Assembly (NCBI GenBank): GCA_937142855.1
Contig: CAKZQZ010000071.1
Span: 1 to 40,239 of the forward strand
Length of the DNA: 40,239 nt
Direction: 5' to 3'
Origin: an uncultured Alphaproteobacteria bacterium
GTDB lineage: Bacteria > Pseudomonadota > Alphaproteobacteria > Puniceispirillales > Marisalimonadaceae
The notes under the pieces were generated by a model that saw only the letters and a program-made list of their open reading frames with translations, ran no database searches and was not told the DNA's origin. A program made the translations under genes and the position numbers. Positions 8,278 through 17,120 of this stretch are shown in pieces; position 1 is the stretch's first letter; each line of letters starts with the position of its first letter.

Positions 8278-10314
8278 TTAACCAGACAACATTTTAGGAA
8301 ACCAAAGTGCTATGTCTGGTATAAATAAAACTAACATCATCCCAATAATTTGCAGGCCAATAAATGGTAGGACTGCCATAAAAATTTCCTGTAATTCAAT
8401 TTCTGGTGGAGCAACAGATTTTAACCAAAAACATGCAGGACCGAAAGGTGGAGATAAGAAATAGATTTGTATATTCATAACAAATAATACACCAAACCAT
8501 ACTGCTGCCCAAGCTGGATCCAATCCAAGCTCTGGAGCCATGCCGACAACGACTGGCGCAAATACTGGAACTGTTATAAAAGCAATTGCTATCCATTCCA
8601 TAAATGTACCTAAAATAACTAATATAAGCATCATTAAAGCAACAACGGCTAATGGTGAAAGACCAAGTCCGGTGAATAAAGATCTCATAAAATCTGCACC
8701 ACCAATTAGGTTATATATACCAACAAAAGCTACAGCACCTAATATTAGCCAGACTATTGTTCCAACAGTCGACATTGTTCCTGCAAGAGCTTTTTGCAAA
8801 AGGTTCCAGCTAAAAGAGTTTCTAACAAATGCAACTACTATTGCACCTATTACTCCAACTGCAGCTGCTTCAGTAACCGAAGCTATTCCAGCATAGATAG
8901 ATCCCATAACACAAAAAATTAAAAATACACACATCATTACAGCGGATTTTTTCTCTTTATTTAATTTCATTTCTTTTCCACGAGCCTTAGCTACTTCTTC
9001 AGCGTTAGGGGCAAGAGATGGATTTATATAACATCTGATAAGAGTAAAAATAGCATAAAAAGTAGCGAGCATTAGACCTGGGACAGCACCAGCCATAAAT
9101 AGATCACCAATTGCTACATTTGCTGATAAACCATATACGATCATAATAATACTTGGAGGAATAAGAGTAGCCAATGCACCTGACGCACACACAACGCCAA
9201 TAGCCAATTTTCTATTATATCCGAGACGCATCATTTGAGGAAGTGCTACTAATCCAAGCATAACAATCTCTCCACCCATAACACCTGACATTGCAGCAAG
9301 AATAACAGCAACAACAATTGTTTGAATTGCAACACCACCACGAAGTTTACCTGCAAAAATTTGCATTGCGTCAAATAAGTCTTCTGCCACTCCAGCTTTT
9401 TCTAATATCGAAGCCATTAAAACGAACAATGGCACGGCTATAAGAGGATAAGCCTCTAAAAGCCCAAACGCATTTGTTGAAACTAGATATAATCCATTAA
9501 ACCCAAAATAGAACAGTGCACTTAATATAGATACAAATAATGTTACAATCCCAAGAGGCATCCCAGTCGTCATCAATAAAATCATTAGCCCAACTATTAA
9601 TATACTTGCCCATTTAATGCCTATATCTCTAATATCGATATATTTAGTTGGCTCTAAATAAGCTGCTATAGAGCTAAGATGCTCGTTGATTGCCGTAACG
9701 CCCTTTAACTCAAAGGCATGTTCAAAAAACACTAAGATTAGTCTGAAAATAATAAAAGCGGCGATGCCAGAAATTATATTTTTTGCAACTTTAGAGTCAA
9801 AATGTCTGTAAAGGTTTACCAAAAGTTGAGTTAAATATACCATAGATCCTAGAACTAACATTGTTTTTAGTATTAGAGGTTGGGGTGAATTCCAAGCAGT
9901 GCCTGCTCTTTCAACCATCATTACAGATTCTATTGCCCTTACAAGAGTATCATCAACAAACATCCACAAGGCTATTACACCTATTACATAAGCAAAAAGG
10001 TCCAAATACCATTGCTTAGCCTTACTCACCATAATATAGATTACTGTTATTCCTATATGTCGCTTATGGAGAGTGATATAACCTGCAGACAACATCCATG
10101 CAGATGCGCACAAAACCATTACAGCTTCAAAAGCCCATTGTGTTGGTGCATCAAAGACATATCGTGATATTACTTCATAACATGTTATTAATGCGCAAAG
10201 AAGGTATAGCTGGGAGACAGCTAGTCCTAAAAATTTACTGATGTGATCTACAAAATTGAGTTTGTCTGTGGTAGGAGGAAATTGATCATTGTTTACTACT
10301 TTGCTAACTTCCAT
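8278..10314 (-). CDS. TRAP transporter fused permease (DctQ-DctM fusion)
   Basis: About 678 aa. Residues 1 to about 180 form a DctQ domain (CYEVISRYVFDAPTQWAFE, then ITLHKRHIGI). Extra helices follow to about 240, and then a full DctM domain (AYPLIAVPLFVLMASILEKA, SGVMGGEIVMLGLVALPQMM, ASGALATLIPPSIIMIVYG). It imports a solute in symport with Na+ or H+. Start: the ATG at 10314 follows GGGGGA with good spacing. An ATG at 10326 would add four residues but lacks a ribosome site. Its receptor gene (10624) is on the opposite strand, diverging from this one, rather than in the same operon as usual. Confidence 0.92.
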   Translation of the reverse strand: MEVSKVVNNDQFPPTTDKLNFVDHISKFLGLAVSQLYLLCALITCYEVISRYVFDAPTQWAFEAVMVLCASAWMLSAGYITLHKRHIGITVIYIMVSKAKQWYLDLFAYVIGVIALWMFVDDTLVRAIESVMMVERAGTAWNSPQPLILKTMLVLGSMVYLTQLLVNLYRHFDSKVAKNIISGIAAFIIFRLILVFFEHAFELKGVTAINEHLSSIAAYLEPTKYIDIRDIGIKWASILIVGLMILLMTTGMPLGIVTLFVSILSALFYFGFNGLYLVSTNAFGLLEAYPLIAVPLFVLMASILEKAGVAEDLFDAMQIFAGKLRGGVAIQTIVVAVILAAMSGVMGGEIVMLGLVALPQMMRLGYNRKLAIGVVCASGALATLIPPSIIMIVYGLSANVAIGDLFMAGAVPGLMLATFYAIFTLIRCYINPSLAPNAEEVAKARGKEMKLNKEKKSAVMMCVFLIFCVMGSIYAGIASVTEAAAVGVIGAIVVAFVRNSFSWNLLQKALAGTMSTVGTIVWLILGAVAFVGIYNLIGGADFMRSLFTGLGLSPLAVVALMMLILVILGTFMEWIAIAFITVPVFAPVVVGMAPELGLDPAWAAVWFGVLFVMNIQIYFLSPPFGPACFWLKSVAPPEIELQEIFMAVLPFIGLQIIGMMLVLFIPDIALWFPKMLSG

Positions 10315-10470
10315 TATTTCCCCCATATTTTACTTGTTAATATAAAGTTTAGTATTTAAAAAAAAATGGTAAAGAAAAATTTATATTTTCTTATATAAAA
10401 TTTAAATTTTTAGAAAAAAAGTTGATATCTGATAAATTATTCTTCATGCTATTAATAATGGGAGGAACTT

Positions 10471-10593
10471 ATGGAAAATCAAGGAAGAAACGATCACGTT
10501 CAATATTATGGGCCATGGGGTTGGATTGGTGGTCTAGCCCTAGGCGCAGTTATTATTTTTACAATGTTTTCAATAGCTGATGGTTTTATGTAA
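10471..10593 (+). CDS. Small single-pass membrane protein, 40 aa
   Basis: An ATG at 10471 follows a near-perfect ribosome site (GGGAGGAACTT) and opens a 40-codon frame ending TAA at 10593. The N-terminal 15 residues are polar (MENQGRNDHVQYYGP). A hydrophobic segment follows at about 16-36 (WGWIGGLALGAVIIFTMFS), ending in ADGFM. It lies 30 nt upstream of the DctP receptor gene on the same strand, so the two are likely co-transcribed. I do not recognise the family. Its position suggests an accessory part of the TRAP transporter, but that is inference. The ribosome site and tidy membrane topology make a real gene likely. Confidence 0.7.
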   Translation: MENQGRNDHVQYYGPWGWIGGLALGAVIIFTMFSIADGFM

Positions 10594-10623
10594 GTTTATT
10601 AATTAATTATAAAGGAGTTTTAA

Positions 10624-11655
10624 ATGAAAACTAAATTAACAAGTATTTTAGGCATTACGGTTGCAGCATCTATAATGGTGTCTGATGTAAATGCTAAAAA
10701 CATAAAAGTGCAAGCAAGTTCTAAATCAGGGGACTGGGCTCATTTATTTATGACTGAAAATTATGCACCTCGTCTTAAAGCAATGACAGGTGGTGCGCTA
10801 TCTATAACTGTATTACCTACTAAAGCTGTTGTTCCTCACAGAGAGACAATTGACGCTGTTGCTAATGGTATTTTAGATGGTGACTTAAATGCTATCTCTT
10901 ATTTTGCAGGAAGAGATCCTGCATTTGCAATGATTGGTGATTTGATCGCTGGTTGGGATACGCCTGAGCAACTTCAAACATATTGTATGCATGGCGGTGG
11001 TAAAGAGATACTTCAGAAAATGTACGATACTTTGAAAGTAACCTCAGGTAAAATTCACGTTATTGGATGTAGTCCATATTCAAGAGAAGCATTAGTTTCA
11101 AAAAATAAGATTACGACTGTTGCAGGTCTTAAAGGCATTAAAATCAGATCACCTGAAGGTCTAGCTGCAGAAGTTTTTAGACTTGTTGGCGCTTCCCCTT
11201 CTTCAATTCCTTTCTCAGAAGTTTATACTTCTTTAGAAAAAGGTATTGTTGATGCAGCAGATGCATCTGCTTATGTAAATAATAACGCTTCTGGAATGCA
11301 TAAAATTGCAAAATTTCCAATTTATCCTGGTATTCACTCAATGGCTAATCTTCAATTCATAATGAATAAGAAGCTATTCAATAAGTTATCAAAAGATAAT
11401 CAAGTTGCTTTAGAAACTTGGTATATTGCCGCTTATACTGAAATGAGAAGAGCTGCTGACATTGAGGATAAAGAATTAGTTGCTAAGCATAAAGCTGGTG
11501 GTGATATTACTGTAGTTGATTGGGCACAAGAAGAAAGAGATAAGTTTCGTAAGATCTCAGTTGGTGCTTGGGAAAACTATGCTAAGAAGAGTCCTTTAGC
11601 TAGAGAAGCCCTTAATTCACAGTTAGCTTTCATGAAGAAAATGGGAATGCTTTAA
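10624..11655 (+). CDS. dctP: TRAP transporter substrate-binding protein DctP
   Basis: 343 aa periplasmic receptor. Signal peptide about 1-24 (SILGITVAASIMVSDVNA). The mature protein shows the receptor pattern of TRAP systems with fused permeases: SSKSGDWAHLF, LKGIKIRSPEGLAAEVFRLV with the carboxylate-binding Arg, and VYTSLEKGIVDAADAS. The start has AAGGAG 6 nt upstream. It partners, by location, with the fused permease at 8278-10314 transcribed the other way. It ends just before a strong hairpin shared with the amidase gene. The ligand is unknown; binding proteins of this subgroup often take 2-oxo acids, but the sequence does not decide. Confidence 0.92.
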   Translation: MKTKLTSILGITVAASIMVSDVNAKNIKVQASSKSGDWAHLFMTENYAPRLKAMTGGALSITVLPTKAVVPHRETIDAVANGILDGDLNAISYFAGRDPAFAMIGDLIAGWDTPEQLQTYCMHGGGKEILQKMYDTLKVTSGKIHVIGCSPYSREALVSKNKITTVAGLKGIKIRSPEGLAAEVFRLVGASPSSIPFSEVYTSLEKGIVDAADASAYVNNNASGMHKIAKFPIYPGIHSMANLQFIMNKKLFNKLSKDNQVALETWYIAAYTEMRRAADIEDKELVAKHKAGGDITVVDWAQEERDKFRKISVGAWENYAKKSPLAREALNSQLAFMKKMGML

Positions 11656-11674
11656 ATAATTAATAATTAAGATT

Positions 11675-11709
11675 AAAAAGCTTGCTGTAAAGATTTCAGC
11701 AAGCTTTTT
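11675..11709. terminator. Bidirectional intrinsic terminator
   Basis: Perfect 13-bp stem AAAAAGCTTGCTG / CAGCAAGCTTTTT with a 9-nt loop. A-tract and T-tract flanks let it work on both strands. It ends the dctP transcript and also overlaps the last bases of the convergent amidase gene. Confidence 0.88.
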
Positions 11710-13024
11710 ATATTCTACCAAGCATATATTCAGAAATTTTTAGTAACTTTGAATCGTCTTTCCAAGAAGTTATTACTTGGATACCGATTGGCAAATTATC
11801 ATTTCCTTTTAAAATTGGAAGACTAATTGCGGGGACCCCCATCATTGTCCAATATCCATTAAATATTGCATTACCAGTATTCATTAGATCTCTTGGTGCT
11901 TGACCGGGAGCTGCTGGCGTAATGATTGCATCAAATTTTTCGAAAACTTTTTTAAGACTTTGTTCCATTAATTTTGCGTTTTCAATTGCTTCGATATAAT
12001 CCTTAGCTGAAACTGGCAAACCTGCTTCGACCCTAGAAATTGTAAAAGGGTGAAGTTTATCTTTTTCATTTTCATAATATTTAGACAATGATCTAGCAAT
12101 GGAGCCATTCATTATAATCTCATGACTCTTTGCTGCACTTTCAAAAATAGAATTCAGTTCAAGATCTACGATATTCATAGAAGAGTTCTTTACAAAATTT
12201 GTTATACCTTCTCTCATGTCTTGTTCACCGTAGTTCCAAACTGGTCCTTTAATAAATGCAAATTTAGGAGAAGGATCTATTTTACTATCGTTCTTATATT
12301 CAAAATTTTTGATCATATCTAAATCATTCTGATCATATGATAAAAGAACAGAGGCTACTAAATCAATATCATCAATTGTGTTAGCATATATTCCAGGATG
12401 ATCTAATCTTTGTGATATTGGAGACATACCATATCTAGAAATTGTACCAAATGTTGGCTTGTAACCAAGAATACCATTAAACGACGCCGGCCTTAGAACG
12501 GAACCTCCTGTTTGAGAGCCAATAGATAAAGGTATCATATTGTCACACACCGCGGCAGCTGACCCAGAAGATGAACCGCCAGGAGTGCATTCAAGGTCAT
12601 TTGGGTTTTTAGTTTTCCCAGGTCCTGAAAGAGCAAACTCAGTCGTTACACATTTACCCATTATAACTGCACCAGCTTCTCTTAATAATTTTACAAGGTG
12701 AGCGTCTTCTGTGGGTTTCCTATTTTTGCATGCTTTGGAGCCATTCTCAGTAGGCATGTCTTTAGTATCAATGATATCTTTAATACCAATTGGAAGGCCA
12801 TTTAATTTGCCTGCATTTTTATTCTTCCAGCGTTTATCTGCCTCTTTGGCTTGTGCAATAGCAAGTGCAGGTTCTATGAAAGCCCAAGCTCCAACAAGCG
12901 GTTCTCTTTTTTCTATATGTTCTAAAAAAGCACTTACATATTGTTCTGAAGAAAGCTCTCCTCTCTTCATCATTTCAAGTGCTTTAGTGGCATTTAATTT
13001 AATCAAATTCATTTTTAGACTCAT
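11708..13024 (-). CDS. Amidase-signature family hydrolase
   Basis: 438 aa. The Ser-cisSer-Lys triad is visible: Lys in GLPIGIKDIIDT, the cis-Ser in GGSSSGSAAAV and the nucleophile Ser in SIGSQTGGSVLRPASF. It hydrolyses an amide, releasing ammonia or an amine. The family includes GatA, but the absence of gatB and gatC nearby and the catabolic setting argue for a free amidase. Start ATG 13024, with another in-frame ATG four codons later; neither has a strong ribosome site. It lies 3 nt after the RidA gene, which suggests coupling. Its final codons overlap the terminator stem. Confidence 0.9.
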   Translation of the reverse strand: MSLKMNLIKLNATKALEMMKRGELSSEQYVSAFLEHIEKREPLVGAWAFIEPALAIAQAKEADKRWKNKNAGKLNGLPIGIKDIIDTKDMPTENGSKACKNRKPTEDAHLVKLLREAGAVIMGKCVTTEFALSGPGKTKNPNDLECTPGGSSSGSAAAVCDNMIPLSIGSQTGGSVLRPASFNGILGYKPTFGTISRYGMSPISQRLDHPGIYANTIDDIDLVASVLLSYDQNDLDMIKNFEYKNDSKIDPSPKFAFIKGPVWNYGEQDMREGITNFVKNSSMNIVDLELNSIFESAAKSHEIIMNGSIARSLSKYYENEKDKLHPFTISRVEAGLPVSAKDYIEAIENAKLMEQSLKKVFEKFDAIITPAAPGQAPRDLMNTGNAIFNGYWTMMGVPAISLPILKGNDNLPIGIQVITSWKDDSKLLKISEYMLGRI

Positions 13025-13027
13025 GAT

Positions 13028-13408
13028 TTATTTTGTAATAACTGCTTCTGCTTCAATTTCAACCTTCATTCTTGGGTCCACTAGGGCTGAAATCTCTAAT
13101 AAAGTTGACGCTGGTTTATGATCTCCAAAATATTCTATTCTTTTGGGATTAATAATAGTTCTGTCGTCTATATTAGTCAGAAACACTCTGACTTTTACTA
13201 CATCTTTAGAGGAGCCTCCTGCAGCTTCTAAGCAGGTATTTAAATCTCTCATCGCTATATCAAATTGATCCTTAGTATTTTCTGGAATGCTGCCATCAAA
13301 GTTCATACCTACTAAGCCTGAAACCCAAATAATACCATTAGCCTCTACGGCATGACAATAATGACTTACAGGTTGAAGTATATCAGGTATAAGTATTCTT
13401 TTAATCAT
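13028..13408 (-). CDS. RidA/YjgF/UK114 family protein
   Basis: About 126 aa, the usual length. Recognisable parts are GIIWVSGLVGMNFDG, LNTCLEAAGGSSKDVVKVRVFLTN and the late PASTLLEISALVDPRMKVEIEAEAV. In RidA proper the Arg before the last segment binds the carboxylate of 2-aminoacrylate; here the segment reads DPRMKVEIE. Family members hydrolyse enamines/imines or act in degradation of N-heterocycles. Start: the ATG at 13408 follows GAGG 6 nt upstream. A GTG four codons earlier overlaps that ribosome site and is less likely. It forms an operon with the amidase, so the pair probably breaks down an amide that passes through a reactive imine. Confidence 0.88.
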   Translation of the reverse strand: MIKRILIPDILQPVSHYCHAVEANGIIWVSGLVGMNFDGSIPENTKDQFDIAMRDLNTCLEAAGGSSKDVVKVRVFLTNIDDRTIINPKRIEYFGDHKPASTLLEISALVDPRMKVEIEAEAVITK

Positions 13409-13429
13409 TTTGTACCTCACAAATTTTAT

Positions 13430-13453
13430 AGAGTAATAATTTTTTATTATTCT
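13430..13453. promoter_or_regulatory. Inverted repeat in divergent promoter region
   Basis: AGAGTAATAA-TTTT-TTATTATTCT pairs over 10 positions with one mismatch. It lies between the divergent RidA and 2-hydroxyacid dehydrogenase genes and could be an operator for both. It is AT-rich, so chance is possible. Confidence 0.25.
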
Positions 13454-13557
13454 ACTAAATTTTACTATTAAATATAGTTTTAAAAAATTGTCTTATATAC
13501 TTTGCAAGAGAGGTTAAAAAGAATATCATGTTAAGGATTTACTAATAAGAGGATTCT

Positions 13558-14580
13558 ATGCCAACTATAGTCTATCTGGATACTCTTCCGGCACAAAATG
13601 GATTAGATATTTTATACTCTCAATCCAAAGTAGAAATTTTAAAAATCAGTAGTTCTGATAGTGAAGAAAAGTGCTTTTCTATTCTTCAAAAAGCTGATGC
13701 ATATCAAGTTGGGGCAGCTCGAGATGAGGTTCCTAAGTATTTGCAGGTAGATAAAGAGTTTTTAAAAAAAGTGCCTAATTTAATCGTTGTTTCTTCTTCT
13801 GGTGCTGGTTATGACACTGTTGATGTTGAGGCATGTACAGAAGCAGGTGTTTTAGTTGTAAATCAAACTGGTGGAAATGCTGAAGGTGTTGCAGAGCATG
13901 CTGTGGCGATGATTTTAAGCTTATTTAAAAGAATTGGTGAAGCAGACCATGCTCTTAGAAGAGGATGGAATGATGCTAGAGTAAATTTTATAGGTAAAGA
14001 CCTCCTTAATAAAACAGTTGGTATTATAGGTCTTGGTAACACTGGAGGTAGAGTAGCTGAAATTTGTAAGGTTGCTTTTAATTGTAATATTTTAGCTTAT
14101 GATCCCTACATAAGTGATGAAACTTTTGAAAAGAAAAACAGTACTAAATCTGAAATTGATAATTTGCTAGCACAAAGCGACGTTGTTTCTGTTCACATAC
14201 CATTAAATAAAGAAACTAATAATATGATCAATAAAAGTTGGTTTCAAAAAATGAAGAAAGGTAGTTATTTTGTAACAACATCTAGGGGCTCCATTCATAA
14301 CGAAGATGATTTATACGAAATAATGAAAGAAGGTCATATAGCAGGAGCAGGTTTAGATGTATGGGAGTTTGAACCACCACCTTCCTCTCATAAGCTTCTT
14401 AAATTAGATAATGTAATAGCCAGTCCTCATACTGCTGGCATCACAAGAGATAGTCGTGATAAGATGTCAGAATATGTTGCTACTCAGCTTTTAGACCTTT
14501 TTGATGGTAAGGATCCTGCAAGGCCAGTTAATGTTGAAGTCTTAGATATTTACAGGGAAAAATTTAAACAAATTATATAG
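13558..14580 (+). CDS. D-isomer-specific 2-hydroxyacid dehydrogenase
   Basis: 340 aa, NAD(P)-dependent reduction of a 2-oxo acid to a D-2-hydroxyacid or the reverse. The nucleotide-binding GLGNTG is at 158-163. The catalytic residues are R243 (TTSRGSIHNE), E272 (VWEFEPPP) and H291 (SPHTAG). VSSSGAGYDTVDV at 78-90 is the substrate-binding region. The ATG has AAGAGGA 4-5 nt upstream. It is followed 14 nt later by an SDR gene, so the two are likely co-transcribed and may handle successive redox steps on one substrate. The exact substrate (glyoxylate, hydroxypyruvate, phosphoglycerate-like or other) is not decided by sequence. Confidence 0.92.
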   Translation: MPTIVYLDTLPAQNGLDILYSQSKVEILKISSSDSEEKCFSILQKADAYQVGAARDEVPKYLQVDKEFLKKVPNLIVVSSSGAGYDTVDVEACTEAGVLVVNQTGGNAEGVAEHAVAMILSLFKRIGEADHALRRGWNDARVNFIGKDLLNKTVGIIGLGNTGGRVAEICKVAFNCNILAYDPYISDETFEKKNSTKSEIDNLLAQSDVVSVHIPLNKETNNMINKSWFQKMKKGSYFVTTSRGSIHNEDDLYEIMKEGHIAGAGLDVWEFEPPPSSHKLLKLDNVIASPHTAGITRDSRDKMSEYVATQLLDLFDGKDPARPVNVEVLDIYREKFKQII

Positions 14581-14594
14581 ATATAGAGGAAAAA

Positions 14595-15329
14595 ATGAAA
14601 AATATTTTAATCACAGGTGCAAGTCAAGGTATAGGTAAAGCAACAGCTATAGAAGCTGCCAAGGCAAAAATGTTTGTTGGTATAAATTATAACCAAAATG
14701 CAAAAGCAGCAGATGAGTGCTTGGCTGAAGTAAAATCAGCTGGTGGTGATGGTATAATTCTGCAATGTGATGTTGCTGATAGTAAGGCTGTCACAAGTAT
14801 GTTTGAACAATTTAAGGAAAAGGCAGGCTCTATTGATGCTGTTTTTAATAATGCTGGTATAACTGGTCCAATTTCACCTATACAAGATTTAGATCCTGCG
14901 GAACTTAAAAAACTTATTGATACAAACGTTTCTGGAGCTTTCTTCGTTGCTCAAGAGTCTGCAAGAGCAATGATAAGTCAAAAATATGGAAATATTGTTA
15001 ACATGTCCTCTATTGCTGCTGATATTGGAGGCGGTGGAGAGTTTGTTCATTATGCAATGTCAAAAGGTGCAATCCATTCCTTAACATATGGAATGGCTAA
15101 AGAATTAGGTAAACATGGAATAAGGGTGAATGCAGTTGCACCTGGGTTAATTGATACTGAAATACATGCTAAAGCAGGAGATGCATCTCGTGTTGATAGA
15201 TTAATGCCTTCTGTGCCATTAGGAAGAATAGGTGGTGCTGACGAGGTTGCTAAAACTGTAATGTGGTTGCTAAGCGAAGATTCTAGTTATATTTCTGGTT
15301 CTATTGTACCAGTAACTGGTGGAAGATAA
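14595..15329 (+). CDS. Short-chain dehydrogenase/reductase (active site intact)
   Basis: 244 aa classical SDR: TGASQGIG at 7-14, NNAG at 85-88, catalytic S139, Y153 and K157 in HYAMSKGA, and VAPGLIDTEIH. It resembles FabG-like and 3-oxoacyl or sugar reductases; the natural substrate is unknown. AGAGG lies 7 nt before the ATG. It is the second gene after the 2-hydroxyacid dehydrogenase. It converges on the EamA transporter, with the two stops 1 nt apart. In contrast to the SDR at 3598-4308, all catalytic residues are present. Confidence 0.92.
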   Translation: MKNILITGASQGIGKATAIEAAKAKMFVGINYNQNAKAADECLAEVKSAGGDGIILQCDVADSKAVTSMFEQFKEKAGSIDAVFNNAGITGPISPIQDLDPAELKKLIDTNVSGAFFVAQESARAMISQKYGNIVNMSSIAADIGGGGEFVHYAMSKGAIHSLTYGMAKELGKHGIRVNAVAPGLIDTEIHAKAGDASRVDRLMPSVPLGRIGGADEVAKTVMWLLSEDSSYISGSIVPVTGGR

Positions 15330-15330
15330 G

Positions 15331-16245
15331 TTAAATAGAAATGTTACTATTTGTGTTTAACTCCTCTTTCTTTTTTTGTGCTTGACGAATACCAATGTAA
15401 GTTGAAGCACCTAATATTAAAGCTGCCCCAAACCATAGTCCAGCGTGTGGTAATTCATTGAAGAAAATAAAGCCCATTGAAACTGACCAAATGAGTCTTA
15501 AATAGTCTAGTGGAAGTAGAGCTGAAATTTCGGCTCTCTTTAAGGCTTCATTTAAAAACCAATGAACTAATGTCCCTGCTATAGCAATCATAAGAAACAT
15601 AAATAATTGACTTAAATTAGGCCATTGCCATACCGGAACAGCCAAAATAAATGTAGCTGGAATTAAGCCTGCTGCTTGCCAGAAAGTAATACTAGATATT
15701 GAGTCAGTCTTAGTTAAAGTTTTTGCCATTAGCATTGAAGATGACCACATTAGTGATGCGCATAGAATTAATAAGGGACCAAAACCAAGTTCAACATCTG
15801 GTCTTAATACAATTACTGCTCCAGTAAAACCAACAATCATAGCCAACCATCTTCTTATTCCAACAATTTCTTTTAAAAATAAAATAGCTAAAATTGTTGC
15901 AAAAATAGGAACTGTGAACATTAGGGCTGTTGCTTTTGCCAATTCGGTTATACTGAGGCCATAAAACATACAAAGCATTGCTACACTTCCAACGATTGCT
16001 CTAAAAGTCTGTAATTTTATATTATTAGATTTTAGAGAACTTATTCCATTTCTAGCTACAAGAGGTAAGAAAATAATAAGCACAAAAATAGTTCGAAAAA
16101 AAGCAACTTCAAATGGATGATGATCCTCAGTTGCAAATCGAATAAGGCAATGCATCGTGGTTGCAAAAAAACCAGAAAAAATCATAAAAAAAACAGCTAA
16201 AACTGGAGGTGTAAAAAAAACTTTAGAATTATTTTCTTTATTCAT
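15331..16245 (-). CDS. EamA/DMT superfamily transporter
   Basis: 304 aa with ten hydrophobic helices in two EamA repeats, at about residues 15-150 and 160-290. The first repeat begins with a helix pair and HPFEVAFFRTIFVLIIFLP, and contains EIVGIRRWLAMIVGFTGAVIVLRP. The second has LLPLDYLRLIWSVSMGFIFF. This is a drug/metabolite transporter of inner-membrane exporter or uptake type; RhaT/YdcZ-like members move metabolites. It is transcribed alone, converging with the SDR. Charged residues are concentrated at the C-terminal tail. The substrate is unknown. Confidence 0.9.
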   Translation of the reverse strand: MNKENNSKVFFTPPVLAVFFMIFSGFFATTMHCLIRFATEDHHPFEVAFFRTIFVLIIFLPLVARNGISSLKSNNIKLQTFRAIVGSVAMLCMFYGLSITELAKATALMFTVPIFATILAILFLKEIVGIRRWLAMIVGFTGAVIVLRPDVELGFGPLLILCASLMWSSSMLMAKTLTKTDSISSITFWQAAGLIPATFILAVPVWQWPNLSQLFMFLMIAIAGTLVHWFLNEALKRAEISALLPLDYLRLIWSVSMGFIFFNELPHAGLWFGAALILGASTYIGIRQAQKKKEELNTNSNISI

Positions 16246-16354
16246 AAATGATTACTTTATGTTTAAAATGTAATAGTTTTAAGAATGTTTAAGTTTATTA
16301 AACAGGTTAATGTAGGTAATTAAATACTTAACATATTAATTGATTGGAAGCAAA

Positions 16355-17080
16355 ATGTTAAAAGTTAAAGCTTTATTGTTTGATGTCTTTGGTACTGTTG
16401 TGGACTGGAGATCAGGTATTGCAAACGAAGTTAAAAAAATTGCTAACAAAAATAAGATTGTAATTAACGCTAACGATTTTGCCGATGCGTGGAGAGCAGA
16501 ATACCAACCCGCAATGGAAGAAATTAGGAAAGGTAATAGGTCATTTACAATTTTAGATATATTGCATATGGAAAATTTAAAAAAAATCTCGTCGAGATTT
16601 GGTTTAGATAAACTCTCAAGTGACGATTTTGACCTTCTTGTTAAAGCTTGGCATAGGCTACCTGGATGGCCTGATAGCTCTGAAGGTCTTAATAAGCTGA
16701 AAACTAAATTTATTATCGCAACACAGTCGAATGGCAATATAGCGCTTATGGTAAATATGGCTAAGTATTCTAATCTTAATTGGGACGTTATATTGGGTGC
16801 GGAAGTTGTGGGCCATTACAAGCCTGAACCAGAGGCATACCTTAAAGCATGTAGAGCCCTTCATTTAAACCCAGAAGAATGTATGATGGTTGCTGCCCAT
16901 GATGATGATTTAAAAGCAGCTAGCCTTCAAGGAATGAAAACAGGATACGTTCATAGACCTTATGAGTATGGTAAAGATAAGTTATTTGATATTAGTGAAG
17001 TAAATGATTATAAAGGTGATAGAAGTTGGGATTTTATTTCTAAAGATCTTAATGATTTAGCATATCAATTAGGCTGTTAA
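16355..17080 (+). CDS. Haloacid dehalogenase type II (HAD superfamily)
   Basis: 241 aa. The nucleophile is D10 in the HAD motif LLFDVFGTVVDW, motif II is IATQSNG and motif III/IV is GHYKPEPEAYLKA followed by AAHDDDLKAA. The pattern AEYQPAMEEIRKG and the H-D-rich end match (S)-2-haloacid dehalogenases, which turn 2-haloalkanoates into 2-hydroxyacids. Many close homologues have other small-molecule activities, so the substrate is tentative. Start: the ATG at 16355 follows GGAAG 4 nt upstream; a TTG at 16340 is less likely. The product class (2-hydroxyacid) fits the 2-hydroxyacid dehydrogenase 2 kb away. Confidence 0.88.
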   Translation: MLKVKALLFDVFGTVVDWRSGIANEVKKIANKNKIVINANDFADAWRAEYQPAMEEIRKGNRSFTILDILHMENLKKISSRFGLDKLSSDDFDLLVKAWHRLPGWPDSSEGLNKLKTKFIIATQSNGNIALMVNMAKYSNLNWDVILGAEVVGHYKPEPEAYLKACRALHLNPEECMMVAAHDDDLKAASLQGMKTGYVHRPYEYGKDKLFDISEVNDYKGDRSWDFISKDLNDLAYQLGC

Positions 17081-17120
17081 TTAAAGTTACTACACAAATA
17101 TAGAAAGCTCATTATTTAAT

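Noticed and set aside
8396-8896. Extra frames within the fused permease gene
   Set aside because: They are in other frames of a clearly conserved membrane protein gene and have low-complexity or unmatched products.
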